A stretch of DNA of 20,048 bases from an uncultured Beijerinckiaceae bacterium (lineage in GTDB: Bacteria; Pseudomonadota; Alphaproteobacteria; Rhizobiales; Beijerinckiaceae): contig CALMGA010000386.1 of the NCBI GenBank assembly GCA_937863205.1, positions 1 through 20,048 of the forward strand. Direction: 5' to 3'. How positions within the stretch are numbered: position 1 is the first letter of the stretch; each line of letters begins with the position of its first letter. This document shows positions 1 through 10,877 of the stretch, piece by piece. Under the pieces are notes generated by a model. It worked only from the letters and a program-made list of their open reading frames with translations, searched no databases and was not told where the DNA came from. A program made the position numbers and the translations under genes.

Positions 1-72
1 CCACCCGCCCGGTCCCGGGTTGCCCGAGCAGGCGCCATCGGTCCAGATCGCCACCCTGCCCTCTTCTCCCAT
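1..72 (-). CDS. rnhA: Ribonuclease HI, N-terminal 24 codons (cut by window edge)
   Basis: RNase HI cleaves the RNA strand of RNA/DNA hybrids in the cytoplasm. Reading the minus strand from the ATG at 72 gives 24 residues that run off the window, including IWTDGACSGNPGPGGW. This is the family's first beta-strand signature; its Asp corresponds to the catalytic Asp10 of E. coli RNase HI (FTDGSCLGNPGPGG). A GTG directly before the ATG (75-73) is an alternative start. The gene begins 13 bases after the thrB stop, and thrB-rnhA adjacency is common in alphaproteobacteria, so the two are probably co-transcribed. The remaining catalytic residues lie outside the window. Confidence 0.88.
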   Translation of the reverse strand, partial: MGEEGRVAIWTDGACSGNPGPGGW

Positions 73-85
73 CACCTTCGGCCCC

Positions 86-1048
86 TCACGCGATGCCAAG
101 CTCGCGCACGCTGCCGGTGCGCTGGTGGAAGCGGAGCTTGGCCACGTATTCGGCCGGGTTCTTGGGGCGGACGAGGGCGCCGGGCGGGACGTTCAGCCAG
201 TCGACGAGCCGGGTCAGGGCGAACCGCAGGGCCGCGCCGCGGGCGAGCAGGGGTAGGGCAGCGACTTCGGCCCGGTTCAAGCGTCGGCGCGAGCCATAGG
301 CGGCGAGCAGGGCTGCCCCCTTGGTTATGTTGTAGGAATTGTCGGCTTCAAAGCACCAGGCGTTGAGGCAGATCGCGAGATCATAGGCGTAAGCGTCGGT
401 GCACGCGAAATAAAAGTCGATCAGCCCGGAGACCTCCTCACCCAGAAAGAGAACGTTGTCGGGAAACAGGTCGGCGTGGATGATGCCGCTTGGCAGATCC
501 ACCGGCCAGCGCGAAGCGAGGTGGTCGAGTTCGCCTTCGAGGCAATCGCACAGCCCCGGCATGATGCTGTCGGCTCGCGCGCCCGCGGACTCGTAAAGGG
601 GCCGCCATGCGTCGAGGGCGAGGGCGTTGGGACGCGTCATCGCGAAATCCTCCCCGCGCAGGTGCAGTTCGGCCAGCGCGGAGCCGGCAGCGGCGCAGTG
701 GGCCACCGCCGGACGGCGCACCGAAAGACCGTCGAGGAACGTCACGATCGCCGCCGGGCGTTCGGCGAGGTGGCCGAGGATCGAGCCGTCCCCCTTCTTG
801 ACCGGCTGCGGACAGCGCAGTCCGGCAGCCGACAGGTGTTCCATCAGCGCGATGAAGAACGGCAGATCCTCGGCACGGACCCGCCTTTCATAAAGGGTGA
901 GGATGTATGACCCGCTCTGCGCGTGCAGGAAGAAGTTCGAGTTCTCGACGCCCTCGGCGATGCCCTTCATCGACAGGAGCGGACCAAGGCGGTAGCCGCC
1001 GAGGAAGGCGGCCAATTCCTCGTCGGTCACATCGGTATACACTGCCAA
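86..1048 (-). CDS. thrB: Homoserine kinase (choline-kinase/APH fold type), TTG start
   Basis: Phosphorylates L-homoserine to O-phosphohomoserine with ATP, the step before threonine synthase in cytoplasmic threonine biosynthesis. The 320-residue product belongs to the APH-fold ThrB of alpha- and some gammaproteobacteria, not the GHMP type. Seen: the N-terminal AVYTDVTDEEL typical of this family, KGIAEGVENSNFFL (about 28-41), the catalytic loop HADLFPDN (191-198) and the metal-binding DFYFACTDAYAYDLAICLNAW (from 211). The frame stays open upstream to 1339, but homology begins exactly at TTG 1048, preceded by GGGGA at a suitable distance, so I chose TTG; the 97-codon extension does not look like protein. 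Length matches the family. It is followed by rnhA. ispH, which often precedes thrB in relatives, is absent here. Confidence 0.9.
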   Translation of the reverse strand: MAVYTDVTDEELAAFLGGYRLGPLLSMKGIAEGVENSNFFLHAQSGSYILTLYERRVRAEDLPFFIALMEHLSAAGLRCPQPVKKGDGSILGHLAERPAAIVTFLDGLSVRRPAVAHCAAAGSALAELHLRGEDFAMTRPNALALDAWRPLYESAGARADSIMPGLCDCLEGELDHLASRWPVDLPSGIIHADLFPDNVLFLGEEVSGLIDFYFACTDAYAYDLAICLNAWCFEADNSYNITKGAALLAAYGSRRRLNRAEVAALPLLARGAALRFALTRLVDWLNVPPGALVRPKNPAEYVAKLRFHQRTGSVRELGIA

Positions 1049-1470
1049 GCTGTTGGTCCCCGTTTGCGCCAAGGGCACGCCATTGCGCGCGGGGCAAAGG
1101 GTGCCGCATTCCACGCGGGATTGCACGCACGCAAGCCGAACCGTGCGGAGACCTTCTGCCGCCGGCTTGTCGCCCGTTTGCCACAACAAGGAGAAAGGGG
1201 CGAACGGCACGATCATCCGTGACGCGAGGGTGACGGCCGGCTCGAACCGGCGTAGGTTCCCCGCGCTTTGCTGGACCCTCGCATGTCGAGGCCGCATGGC
1301 GAGATGAGCAAGTCCGGGGAGGAAAGATCGCCCGCCCATTCGGTTCGCGCGAAAGCAGAACTTCGGCGGAAGCGACGATGAAGGACCGCCGGGGGCGGAG
1401 TCTCGCAGCCGGCGGGCTCCGCCTTTCGCCTTTCCATCGATGCGCGAGTTTCACGATGCCGGTCGCGCCC
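1049..1470. other. 422-base gap between tgt and thrB; no convincing gene
   Basis: All frames were read on both strands. Open frames exist (GC-rich DNA has few stops), but none looks like protein or has a good start. The thrB promoter should lie here, yet I see no clear -35/-10 pair. The only structures are an inverted repeat at 1394-1423, just past the tgt stop, and a short GCCGG/CCGGC hairpin around 1236-1251. Confidence 0.5.
1394..1423 (-). terminator. Possible terminator hairpin after tgt
   Basis: GGCGGAG (1394-1400) pairs perfectly with CTCCGCC (1417-1423) around a 16-base loop, 48 bases past the tgt stop. On the minus strand no T-run follows, so a classic intrinsic terminator is not shown. 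The plus-strand side is followed by TTTCGCCTTT. It may end the gyrA-tgt transcript or may be a GC-rich coincidence. Confidence 0.3.
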
Positions 1471-2598
1471 TCACGGTTCTTCGCCGCGCGCCCAAGCCGC
1501 CCCGATCCCGGCGCGCACGGACGCGAAGGTTTTCGTTTCGATGGCCGCGCGCAGGGTGCGCATCAGGTCCTGATAGTAGCCGACGTTGATCGCGCTCAGC
1601 AGCATCATGCCCAGGATCTCGCCCGACTTGACGAGATGGTGGAGGTAGGCGCGGGAATAGTCGCGCGCCGCCGGGCAGGACGCTTCAGGATCGAGCGGCG
1701 CGGGATCCTCCGCGTGCCGCGCGTTGCGCAGGTTGACCCGCCCGAATCGCGTAAAGGCCTGACCGTGCCGCCCGGCCCGCGTCGGCATCACGCAATCGAA
1801 CATGTCGATGCCGCGCGCCACGCTTTCCAGGAGGTCGGTGGGCGTGCCCACGCCCATCAGGTAGCGCGGCCGTTCGGCTGGCAGGAAGGCGACCGTGGCC
1901 TCCAACGTGCGCAGCATCACCTCCTGCGGCTCGCCGACCGCGAGGCCGCCGACGGCATAGCCGTCGAAACCCATCGCAACGAGCGCTTCCGCACTGGTTC
2001 GCCGCAGTTCCGGCGAGGTGCCACCCTGCACGATGCCGAACAGGGCCTGATCCGGCGGCGCACCGAAGGCGGTCTTCGATCGCTGCGCCCAGCGCAACGA
2101 CAGTTGCATCGCCCGCTCGACCTCGGCCTCGGGGGCCGGCAGGGCGAGGCATTCGTCGAACTGCATCTGGATGTCCGAGCCGAGCAGCCGCTGGATGGCG
2201 ATGGACCGCTCGGGGCCGAGGTGATGCTTCGATCCGTCGATGTGGGACTGGAAGGTGACGCCGGTTTCATCGAGCTTGCGGAGCTTGGCCAGGGACATGA
2301 CCTGGAAGCCGCCGGAGTCGGTCAAGATCGGGTGCGGCCAGTTCATGAAGCGGTGCAGCCCGCCCAGAGCGGCGACGCGCTCGGCACCGGGGCGCAGCAT
2401 CAGGTGGTAGACGTTGCCGAGCACGATGTCGGCGCCGAGCGCGCGGACCTCGGCCGGGTGCAACGCCTTGACGGTGGCGGCGGTGCCGACCGGCATGAAA
2501 GCCGGGGTTTGAATCGCCCCGCGCGAGGTGGTCATGGTGCCGCGCCGGGCCGCGCCATCCCTTGCGATCAGCTGGAAGGCGAAGCTGCGCCCGCTCAA
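1471..2598 (-). CDS. tgt: tRNA-guanine transglycosylase, zinc-site variant
   Basis: Exchanges guanine-34 in GUN-anticodon tRNAs for preQ1, the first tRNA-bound step of queuosine synthesis. The product is 375 residues, normal for bacterial Tgt. Seen: [14 protein letters not shown] (31-44), TDSGGFQ with Asp94 (general acid/base; Asp102 of Z. mobilis), FGIVQGG (187-193), GGLAVGEP (217-224) and MFDCVMPTR with nucleophile Asp268 (Asp280 of Z. mobilis). The start is the TTG at 2598-2596, which overlaps the queA TGA (2597-2595) as TTGA. The frame is open further upstream inside queA, but family homology ([16 protein letters not shown]) begins here. Odd: the zinc site CxCxxC...H reads Ala306-Ser-Cys308-Pro-Ala-Ala311 and Ile337, so three of four ligands are missing with spacing intact. 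Confidence 0.94.
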   Translation of the reverse strand: MSGRSFAFQLIARDGAARRGTMTTSRGAIQTPAFMPVGTAATVKALHPAEVRALGADIVLGNVYHLMLRPGAERVAALGGLHRFMNWPHPILTDSGGFQVMSLAKLRKLDETGVTFQSHIDGSKHHLGPERSIAIQRLLGSDIQMQFDECLALPAPEAEVERAMQLSLRWAQRSKTAFGAPPDQALFGIVQGGTSPELRRTSAEALVAMGFDGYAVGGLAVGEPQEVMLRTLEATVAFLPAERPRYLMGVGTPTDLLESVARGIDMFDCVMPTRAGRHGQAFTRFGRVNLRNARHAEDPAPLDPEASCPAARDYSRAYLHHLVKSGEILGMMLLSAINVGYYQDLMRTLRAAIETKTFASVRAGIGAAWARGEEP

Positions 2599-3650
2599 GG
2601 CGTCGCCCGGTGCAGGAAGCAGGCGTCGCCGTAGGAATAGAAGCGGTAGTCGCCGGCAATGGCGTGGGCGTAGGCCGCGCGCATCCGCTCCAGTCCGGTG
2701 AAGGCCGCGACCAGCATGAACAAGGTCGAGCGCGGCAGGTGGAAGTTGGTGAAAAGGCAATCGACGGCGCGGAACACGTGGCCGGGCGTGATGAAGATGG
2801 CGGTTTCGCCGCGGAAGGGCTGCAGCGTGCCGTCAACAGCGGCGGCGGATTCGAGCAGGCGCAGGCTGGTGGTGCCGGCGGCCACGATGCGACCGCCGCT
2901 GCGGCGCGTTTCGTTGAGGATCTCGACTGCCGGGGCGTCGAGTTCGCCCCACTCGCTGTGCATGCGATGGTCAATGGTGTCGGCGGCCTTGACCGGCAGA
3001 AAGGTGCCGGCGCCGACGTGCAGGGTCAGGCGCACCAGGCTCACGCCACGTTTTTGGATGGCGTCGAGCAGCGCGGGCGTGAAGTGCAGGCCGGCTGTCG
3101 GCGCGGCGACGGCGCCCGCACGGTCGGCGTAGACCGTCTGGTAGTCCGACACATCGGCGCCATCGGCCGGGCGCTTGCCGGCGATGTATGGCGGCAATGG
3201 GACGGAGCCGTTTCGGCGCAAACCTTCGTCGAGCGCCGCACCGGCGAGGGCGAACCCGAACAGCACCTCGCCCCCGTCGCTGTGGGCAAGACAGGTCGCA
3301 TCGAGCGGCGCCTCCGGCGTGCCGAAGCGAACGGTTTCGCCGGGCCGCAGCTTCTTCGCCGGACGCACGAAGGCAAGCCAGCGGTCGGCACCCTCGCGCT
3401 TATGCAACGTCGCCTCGATGCGCGCCTGCCCATCGCCGCGCCGCCGCGTGCCCGACAAACGGGCCGGGATGACGCGGGTGTCGTTCACGACGAGCGCGTC
3501 GCCGCGACGCAGCAATGCCGGCAGTTCCGCCACCGTGCGGTCGGCCAAACCGCCACAAACGTCGAGCAGGCGCGCGGATTCGCGCGGTTCGGCCGGGCGC
3601 AAGGCGATGCGGTCATCGGGCAGTTGGAAGTCGAACAGATCGACGCGCAT
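2595..3650 (-). CDS. queA: S-adenosylmethionine:tRNA ribosyltransferase-isomerase
   Basis: Transfers and isomerises the ribosyl part of S-adenosylmethionine onto preQ1-34 in tRNA to make epoxyqueuosine, the step after Tgt. The 351-residue product starts at ATG with the family opening [19 protein letters not shown]. Further QueA signatures in order: [79 protein letters not shown] and [12 protein letters not shown] near the end. Length is normal. Its stop overlaps the tgt TTG start, so the two queuosine enzymes are probably translationally coupled. It follows the ppiB region on the same strand with no visible terminator, consistent with one long transcript from gyrA or coaD. No key residue looks altered. 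Confidence 0.96.
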   Translation of the reverse strand: MRVDLFDFQLPDDRIALRPAEPRESARLLDVCGGLADRTVAELPALLRRGDALVVNDTRVIPARLSGTRRRGDGQARIEATLHKREGADRWLAFVRPAKKLRPGETVRFGTPEAPLDATCLAHSDGGEVLFGFALAGAALDEGLRRNGSVPLPPYIAGKRPADGADVSDYQTVYADRAGAVAAPTAGLHFTPALLDAIQKRGVSLVRLTLHVGAGTFLPVKAADTIDHRMHSEWGELDAPAVEILNETRRSGGRIVAAGTTSLRLLESAAAVDGTLQPFRGETAIFITPGHVFRAVDCLFTNFHLPRSTLFMLVAAFTGLERMRAAYAHAIAGDYRFYSYGDACFLHRATP

Positions 3651-3693
3651 CAGGGGGCCCGCTCCGGTCTCGGCGCGCGGCGCCAGGGAAGGG

Positions 3694-3887
3694 TCAGCCC
3701 GCGAAGGTGCCGGTCAGGCATGTTTCGTCTGCTTCGTCGTCGAAGATCAACCGGTCCGCATGGGGCTGAGCTCCCTGGGCGCGATCACGTCGTAGACGAG
3801 GCCGCAATCGGGCGCATACCCGCGGGTCATCCGCGCAAACCATTCGCGAATTTCCGCACGCGGCCCATCCGCGCCTCCCGCGCTCCC
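3694..3887 (-). pseudogene. Short frameshifted coding remnant between ppiB and queA
   Basis: I do not recognise this protein. Directly after the ppiB stop, one minus-strand frame reads like real protein (…EIREWFARMTRGYAP, then DCGLVYDVIAPRELSPMRTG) until a TGA at 3749-3747. One frame over, [18 protein letters not shown] continues to a TGA at 3696-3694. Both pieces have GC-rich third positions matching the neighbouring genes, while the other frames do not read as protein. A single-base indel near 3747-3752 would join them into one protein of about 60 residues. The only ATG in the first piece is at 3830 (27 codons, MTRGYAPD…). It could be a decayed gene, a sequencing error in an intact small gene, or a frameshift in expression. 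Confidence 0.42.
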
Positions 3888-4343
3888 CTACTCGACGGTG
3901 GCCGACACGATCTTGTCGGGATCGCTGACCGGCTCGCCGCGCTTGATCTTGTCGACGTTCTCCATGCCGGACACCACCTTCCCCCACACGGTGTATTGCT
4001 TGTCGAGGAAGCGGGCATCGCCGAAGCAGATGAAGAACTGCGAGTTTGCCGAGTTCGGGTTCGACGAGCGCGCCATCGAAGCGGTGCCGCGGGTGTGCGG
4101 CTCGGCGTTGAACTCCTGCTTGAGATTGGGGTACTTGGAGCCGCCCGTACCCGTGCCGTGGGGGCATCCGGTTTGTGCCATGAAGCCGTCGATCACGCGG
4201 TGGAAGACGACCCCGTCGTAGAACTTCTCGCCGACGAGCTTCTTGATATGGGCGACGTGATCGGGCGCAAGGTCGGGACGCATGGCGATGACCACCGGAC
4301 CCTTGGTGGTTTCAAGCGTCAGGGTATTGCCGGCCTCGGTCAT
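3888..4343 (-). CDS. ppiB: Cytoplasmic peptidyl-prolyl cis-trans isomerase (cyclophilin)
   Basis: Catalyses cis-trans isomerisation of Xaa-Pro bonds during protein folding. The 151-residue product is a single cyclophilin domain with no signal peptide, hence cytoplasmic. Seen: FYDGVVFHRVIDGFMAQTG, holding the catalytic Arg (FHR) and the FMAQ pocket; GTGTGGSKYP; MARSSNPNSANSQFFICF; and FLDKQYTVWGKVVSGMENVDKIK near the C-terminus. The ATG start and the length both fit bacterial PpiB. It lies 26 bases after the TonB-C-like gene in the gyrA-tgt series. A second cyclophilin (4794-5372), about half identical by eye, sits two genes upstream with a signal peptide, so the pair looks like a duplication split between cytoplasm and periplasm. 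The symbol follows the E. coli convention; relatives may name it differently. Confidence 0.93.
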   Translation of the reverse strand: MTEAGNTLTLETTKGPVVIAMRPDLAPDHVAHIKKLVGEKFYDGVVFHRVIDGFMAQTGCPHGTGTGGSKYPNLKQEFNAEPHTRGTASMARSSNPNSANSQFFICFGDARFLDKQYTVWGKVVSGMENVDKIKRGEPVSDPDKIVSATVE

Positions 4344-4369
4344 TCACGAACTCCGATGAGTGGGTTGGC

Positions 4370-4759
4370 TCAGGCCCGCTGCTCCCGACGGGGGGCGACG
4401 AAGCGGATGAGCAGGACGCGGCCCGCAATAGCCTCTCCCAGCGCCGGCGTAAACCGCAGCGGCGCGCAGGACGCGACCGCCCGGATGAGCGAGGTGGCAA
4501 GAGCAGCCTCGCCGTCGGCACCACCTGCCGCTTTCATGTAGGTGATGCGCGGCTTGCCGAAGACGGAGCCGTCACGCCGGAAGCTCAGGCGCGTCGTGAT
4601 CTCGTCACCCTCGTGCGGAGGGTGCCAGCAGGCAGCGAGAGCAGCCGCGACTCCGCCGGGCCGGTCGATCAACCGAACAGAAGCCGCCGACGCGCGGGAT
4701 CCAGACAAGGCGGCGCAGGCGGCGAGGAAGCCCATGGCGCAAGCCGCCCGGCAACGCAT
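4370..4759 (-). CDS. Secreted TonB-C-like protein of unknown function
   Basis: A 129-residue protein with a likely signal peptide (residues 1-25: charged start, hydrophobic stretch around 7-20, cleavage near ASA). The mature part resembles the TonB C-terminal-like proteins found in rhizobial genomes at this locus: a Cys-Trp motif (CWHPP, Cys44), a strand pair LSFRRDGSVFGKPRITY (58-74), a second Cys in VASCAPLRF (Cys98), and AIAGRVLLIRF at the end. Two cysteines remaining in an exported protein suggest a disulfide. No transmembrane anchor or Pro-rich TonB region is present, so this is not TonB itself. It sits between the two cyclophilin genes with short spacers (34 and 26 bases) and is probably co-transcribed with them. 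A role in envelope folding is only inferred from neighbours. Confidence 0.78.
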   Translation of the reverse strand: MRCRAACAMGFLAACAALSGSRASAASVRLIDRPGGVAAALAACWHPPHEGDEITTRLSFRRDGSVFGKPRITYMKAAGGADGEAALATSLIRAVASCAPLRFTPALGEAIAGRVLLIRFVAPRREQRA

Positions 4760-4793
4760 GCCGCCCCCCTCCCTTCCGGCGCTTGCCGCGCCG

Positions 4794-5372
4794 CTACTTG
4801 CCCTTGGCCATCTTCATCGACACGATCTTGTCGGGATCGCTCAGCGAGCCGCTCTGCGGATCGCCCTTCTTGACCTTGTCGATGATGTCCATGCCCGACA
4901 CGACCTGGCCGACCACGGTGTACTGGTTGTCGAGGAAATGCGACGGCTTGAAACAGATGAAGAACTGCGAATTGGCGGAGTTCGGGTCCGACGTGCGCGC
5001 CATGCCGACCGTGCCGCGATCGAACGGGGCGGAGGAGAACTCCGCCGGCAGGTCCGGCTCCTTGGAGCCGCCGCCGCCCGTGCCCGTCGGGTCGCCCGTC
5101 TGCGCCATGAAGCCGTCGATGACGCGGTGGAACTTCAAGCCGTCGTAGAAGCCGGCCTTGGTCAGCTTCTCCATCTGCGCGACAGCCTTGGGCGCGAGGT
5201 CCGGCCGCAGCTGGATGGTGACCTTGCCGTTCTTGGTGGTGAGGATGACCTGGTTGGCTGGATCGGGCGCGGCGTAGACGGCGGCGGCGAAGGCGAAGGC
5301 GCCCGCAACGGCGCCGAGCGCGGCGCGTTTGGTCAACGAAATCCTGATCAACGGCATACACTTCAAAGACAT
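4794..5372 (-). CDS. ppiA: Periplasmic peptidyl-prolyl cis-trans isomerase (cyclophilin)
   Basis: A 192-residue cyclophilin with an N-terminal export signal: positively charged start, hydrophobic LGAVAGAFAFAAAVYAA, likely cleaved after about residue 35. It should therefore assist proline isomerisation in the periplasm. Core motifs: FYDGLKFHRVIDGFMAQTG, GTGGGGSKEPDL, MARTSDPNSANSQFFICF and FLDNQYTVVGQVVSGMDIIDKV. The ATG at 5372 is preceded by AGGAGAAGGAAAAGG, a strong ribosome binding site; the internal ATG at 5354 has none, so the longer form is chosen. The gene starts 26 bases after the coaD stop and belongs to the same series. Its catalytic core closely resembles that of the cytoplasmic cyclophilin at 3888-4343. 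Confidence 0.93.
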   Translation of the reverse strand: MSLKCMPLIRISLTKRAALGAVAGAFAFAAAVYAAPDPANQVILTTKNGKVTIQLRPDLAPKAVAQMEKLTKAGFYDGLKFHRVIDGFMAQTGDPTGTGGGGSKEPDLPAEFSSAPFDRGTVGMARTSDPNSANSQFFICFKPSHFLDNQYTVVGQVVSGMDIIDKVKKGDPQSGSLSDPDKIVSMKMAKGK

Positions 5373-5398
5373 GGAGCCTTTTCCTTCTCCTGCGCGCC

Positions 5399-5899
5399 TC
5401 AGCGGGCGGCGAACTTCCGGGCGAGGGCCGAGGCGACCGGCGCCGGCACGAAGTCCGAGACGTCGCCGCCCATCGCCGCGATCTGACGCACCAATGTCGC
5501 GGTAATGTGACGGACGCCGGGGTGCGCCGGCAGGAACACGGTCTGGATTTCGGGCGCCATCGCGCCGTTCATCCCGGCCATCGCCATTTCGTCATCGAGA
5601 TCGGTGCCGCCGCGCAGGCCGCGCACGATCACCGTGGCGCCGTGCTCGCGGGCGGCCTCTACGGCGAGGCCGGCGAAGGTCGCGACCTCGAGCCGGCAAC
5701 CGGCCCCGGCCACAAGATCGGCGCAGCTCGCCTCGACCAGCGCGCGGCGCTCGTTGGCGGGCAACATCGGCTGCTTGCCGGGATGCACGCCGATCGCGAC
5801 GACGAGCCGGTCGCACAGCCCGGCGGCGGCTCGGATGGTCGCGACGTGGCCGAGCGTCACGGGGTCGAAGGAGCCGGTGTAGAGGGCGATGCGTGTCAT
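5399..5899 (-). CDS. coaD: Phosphopantetheine adenylyltransferase
   Basis: Catalyses the fourth step of coenzyme A synthesis, 4'-phosphopantetheine plus ATP to dephospho-CoA, in the cytoplasm. The 166-residue product has the nucleotidyltransferase signature [12 protein letters not shown] with the T/HxGH motif ending at His18. It also has Lys42 in HPGKQ, the substrate-binding [20 protein letters not shown] (92-111) and the ATP-site segment [21 protein letters not shown] (132-151). The last is usually ISSTLVR; Thr-Ala replaces Ser-Ser here, a mild change. Length and ATG start are normal. It lies 38 bases downstream of gyrA on the same strand; gyrA-coaD-ppi order is conserved in Hyphomicrobiales. 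Confidence 0.96.
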   Translation of the reverse strand: MTRIALYTGSFDPVTLGHVATIRAAAGLCDRLVVAIGVHPGKQPMLPANERRALVEASCADLVAGAGCRLEVATFAGLAVEAAREHGATVIVRGLRGGTDLDDEMAMAGMNGAMAPEIQTVFLPAHPGVRHITATLVRQIAAMGGDVSDFVPAPVASALARKFAAR

Positions 5900-5937
5900 C
5901 GGCTCGATCCCATGCGTCAGCGAAGCAACCTGATCTA

Positions 5938-8715
<2,778 letters not shown>

Positions 8716-8747
8716 AGTGCTGATTCCGTTATGAAAGGCTGCCGTTC

Positions 8748-8776
8748 ATATAGGCAAAGGGAGCCGCTTTCGCCAG
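8748..8776 (-). promoter_or_regulatory. Candidate gyrA promoter
   Basis: On the minus strand CTATAT (8753-8748) matches the alphaproteobacterial -10 consensus and lies 33 bases before the gyrA TTG. A weak -35 candidate, CTGGCG (8776-8771), sits at 17-base spacing and matches TTGACA at three of six positions. The 117-base space between the amidase and gyrA is the natural promoter site for the gyrA-to-tgt series. Confidence 0.38.
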
Positions 8777-8832
8777 CGAGCACGGCGGTGCTGTTCCCGC
8801 CCGTGAGGGTTCAAGACGTCAGCCTGCGGCGG

Positions 8833-10170
8833 TCAAGACGCCAGCGCCTTTTCCAGCGCCAGCGCGGCGGCGAGAAGAAGCGCATCCTGCCCGACGCGCG
8901 CCGCCAGCTGCACCCCGACCGGCAGGCCGTTGGGGCCGAACCCCGCCGGCATGGTGAGGCAGGGTAGCTGAAGCAGGCTCCAGCTGCGATTGAAGGCGGG
9001 GTCGCCGGTGGCGTGCAGGCCGCGGGGAGCCTCGCCGGCGGCGGAGGGTGAAAGGATCACGTCGGCGTCGCCGAACACGCCGGCGATGTCGCGCTGCACC
9101 TCGCGTACCGTGGCCAGCGCCGCATCATAGGCGCGGGCCGAGGTGCCCCTGCCCTCGTCGAGGTAGTTCTTCATGATGGAGGACAGCTTGGCCTCGTGGT
9201 GCCGCCGCTCGTGGGCGAGGGCCTTGTCCATGTCGTAGGCCATCACCAGGCGCTGCAGACGCGGGATCGGCTGCAGCACCGGCGGGGTCGGCAGGTCGGT
9301 GATGTGATGGCCTTGCCGCGCCAGTGCCTCGGCGGCACGGTCGAGGGCGCGCACGGCCTCCGGCTCGGCGGCGGCGGGATAGGGCTCGCGCAGCACCGCC
9401 ACCTTCAGTCCGGCAGGCATGCCTTCGGGGATCAGGCCCGGCCGGCCGGTCAGCTTGGCGACGAAGAAGGCGGCATCGCCGACGTCGCGGGCGAACACGC
9501 CGACCGTGTCGAGCCAGTCCGACAGCACCTTGATGCCGAGCCGGGGAATGGTGCCCCACGAGGGCTTGTAGCCGACGACCCCGCAGTAGGCGGCCGGGCG
9601 GATCACCGAGCCGGCCGTCTGGGTGCCGATGGCGAGCGGCACGGTGCCGGCGCCAACCGCCGCCGCCGACCCCTGCGAGGAGCCGCCGGGCGTATGGGCG
9701 GGATCGTGTGGGTTCACCGTCCTGCCGGGAGCGTAGTAGGCGAATTCCGTGGTGACGGTCTTGCCCAGCACGATCGCGCCGGCCGCGCGGGCGAGCGCCA
9801 CAACGGCGGCATCAGCCGACGGGCGGTGCCCTTCGTAGATCGGCGAGCCGTAGCTCGTGACGAGGTCGGCGGTATCGATGTTGTCCTTGACGGCGAGCGG
9901 GAGGCCGGCGAGCGGAGGCGCCTTGTCGCCGAGCGCGCGCGCCCGGTCGGCGTCGCGCGCGGCCGCCAGCGCCCCGTCGCGGTCGAGCACCACCCAGGCG
10001 CCGAGCGTTTCCTCGCGAGCCTCGATCCGGGCGAAACAGTCGCTGATGGCCTGCTCCGCCGTGATCTCGTTGGCTCGCAGTGCCGCAGCCAGCGCGCGGG
10101 CCGTGGGACAGGGCGGCAGTTGCTTCATTGAGGAACTCACTGTCGCATCGAGCGAGGCACAACCGGCCAT
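8833..10170 (-). CDS. Amidase signature family hydrolase
   Basis: Hydrolyses a carboxylic amide; the substrate cannot be told from sequence. The Ser-cisSer-Lys triad is present: Lys95 in AVKDNID, the cis-Ser in TPGGSSQGSAA (about 164), and nucleophile Ser188 in GTQTAGSVIRPAAYCGVVGYKPS. The 445-residue length is normal. GatA is unlikely: no gatB or gatC is adjacent and the flanking motifs differ. The start is uncertain. The ATG at 10170 has no good ribosome site, and the ATG at 10128 (MKQLPPCPT, 431 residues) is where family similarity begins. The gene lies 71 bases after pncA on the same strand, so proS-pncA-amidase may form one transcript; pncA is also an amidohydrolase. Confidence 0.88.
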   Translation of the reverse strand: MAGCASLDATVSSSMKQLPPCPTARALAAALRANEITAEQAISDCFARIEAREETLGAWVVLDRDGALAAARDADRARALGDKAPPLAGLPLAVKDNIDTADLVTSYGSPIYEGHRPSADAAVVALARAAGAIVLGKTVTTEFAYYAPGRTVNPHDPAHTPGGSSQGSAAAVGAGTVPLAIGTQTAGSVIRPAAYCGVVGYKPSWGTIPRLGIKVLSDWLDTVGVFARDVGDAAFFVAKLTGRPGLIPEGMPAGLKVAVLREPYPAAAEPEAVRALDRAAEALARQGHHITDLPTPPVLQPIPRLQRLVMAYDMDKALAHERRHHEAKLSSIMKNYLDEGRGTSARAYDAALATVREVQRDIAGVFGDADVILSPSAAGEAPRGLHATGDPAFNRSWSLLQLPCLTMPAGFGPNGLPVGVQLAARVGQDALLLAAALALEKALAS

Positions 10171-10241
10171 CGATGCCGGCGGGTTCTTTTAAGCGTCCGA
10201 TGCCGTCGGGTCGACCGCGAAGGCCTCCGACCAACGATGAA

Positions 10242-10877
10242 TCAGCCGGTGAGATCGGCCGTTCGCACCAGCGCGACGCCGGCCGCCGCCATGTCGGCGA
10301 GGGCGCGCTTGAGCGATCCGCCGGCGTCGATGGCGCGGGTCGCGTCGAGGACGAGCCGCGTGACGAAGCCGGCGGCGGCGGCGTCCACCGCCGTCCAGCC
10401 GACGCAAAAGTCCGTCGCGAGGCCGGCCACCACGACATGAGTGAGGCCGCGCTCGCGCAGGTAGCCGGCGAGGCCGGTCGGGGTCCGGCGGTCGGCTTCG
10501 AGGAAGGCGGAATAGCTGTCGAGGTCTGCCCGGTAGCCCTTGCGGATGATCAGCTCGGCCCTGGGCACCTCCAGCGCGTCGGCGAAGGCGGCCCCGCGCG
10601 AGCCCTGCAGGCAGTGGTCGGGCCAGAGCACCTGTTCGCGGCCGTCGTCGAGTTCGAGGCTGTCCAGCGGCGCGCGGCCGGGGTGGCGCGAGGCGAAGGA
10701 GATGTGGCCGGGCGGATGCCAGTCCTGCGTCAGCACGACATGGGCGAAGCGGGCGGCGAGCGCGTTGATGACGGCGACCACGGCATCGCCATCGGGCACG
10801 GCGAGGGCACCGCCGGGCAGGAAGTCGTTCTGCACGTCGACGACGATGAGAACGGCGGCGCTCGTCGTCTGGCTCAG
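10242..10877 (-). CDS. pncA: Nicotinamidase/pyrazinamidase, probable CTG start
   Basis: Hydrolyses nicotinamide to nicotinate and ammonia for NAD salvage. The 211-residue product keeps the full catalytic and metal set: Asp14 (VVDVQNDF), Lys113 (IIRKGY), Cys158 ([13 protein letters not shown]), and metal ligands Asp52, His54 and His58 in [23 protein letters not shown] is also typical of PncA. The start is unusual: no ATG, GTG or TTG occurs in frame near the family's N-terminus. The CTG at 10877-10875 has GAGGG six bases upstream and overlaps the proS TGA as CTGA, so I take CTG as the start. The frame is open far upstream inside proS, but that is shadow. Translation is probably coupled to proS. 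Confidence 0.9.
   Translation of the reverse strand: MSQTTSAAVLIVVDVQNDFLPGGALAVPDGDAVVAVINALAARFAHVVLTQDWHPPGHISFASRHPGRAPLDSLELDDGREQVLWPDHCLQGSRGAAFADALEVPRAELIIRKGYRADLDSYSAFLEADRRTPTGLAGYLRERGLTHVVVAGLATDFCVGWTAVDAAAAGFVTRLVLDATRAIDAGGSLKRALADMAAAGVALVRTADLTG

Noticed and set aside
1236..1251. T-arm-like sequence GCCGG-TTCGAG-CCGGC on the minus strand, suggesting a tRNA
   Set aside because: The loop is six, not seven, bases and no anticodon or acceptor stem can be drawn around it.
1049..1339. In-frame N-terminal extension of thrB
   Set aside because: Family similarity begins at the TTG at 1048, which has a ribosome site; the extension is not protein-like.
2562..4541. Long plus-strand open frame across queA and ppiB
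   Set aside because: It crosses several clear minus-strand genes and gaps and reads as low-complexity Arg/Gly/Ala sequence.
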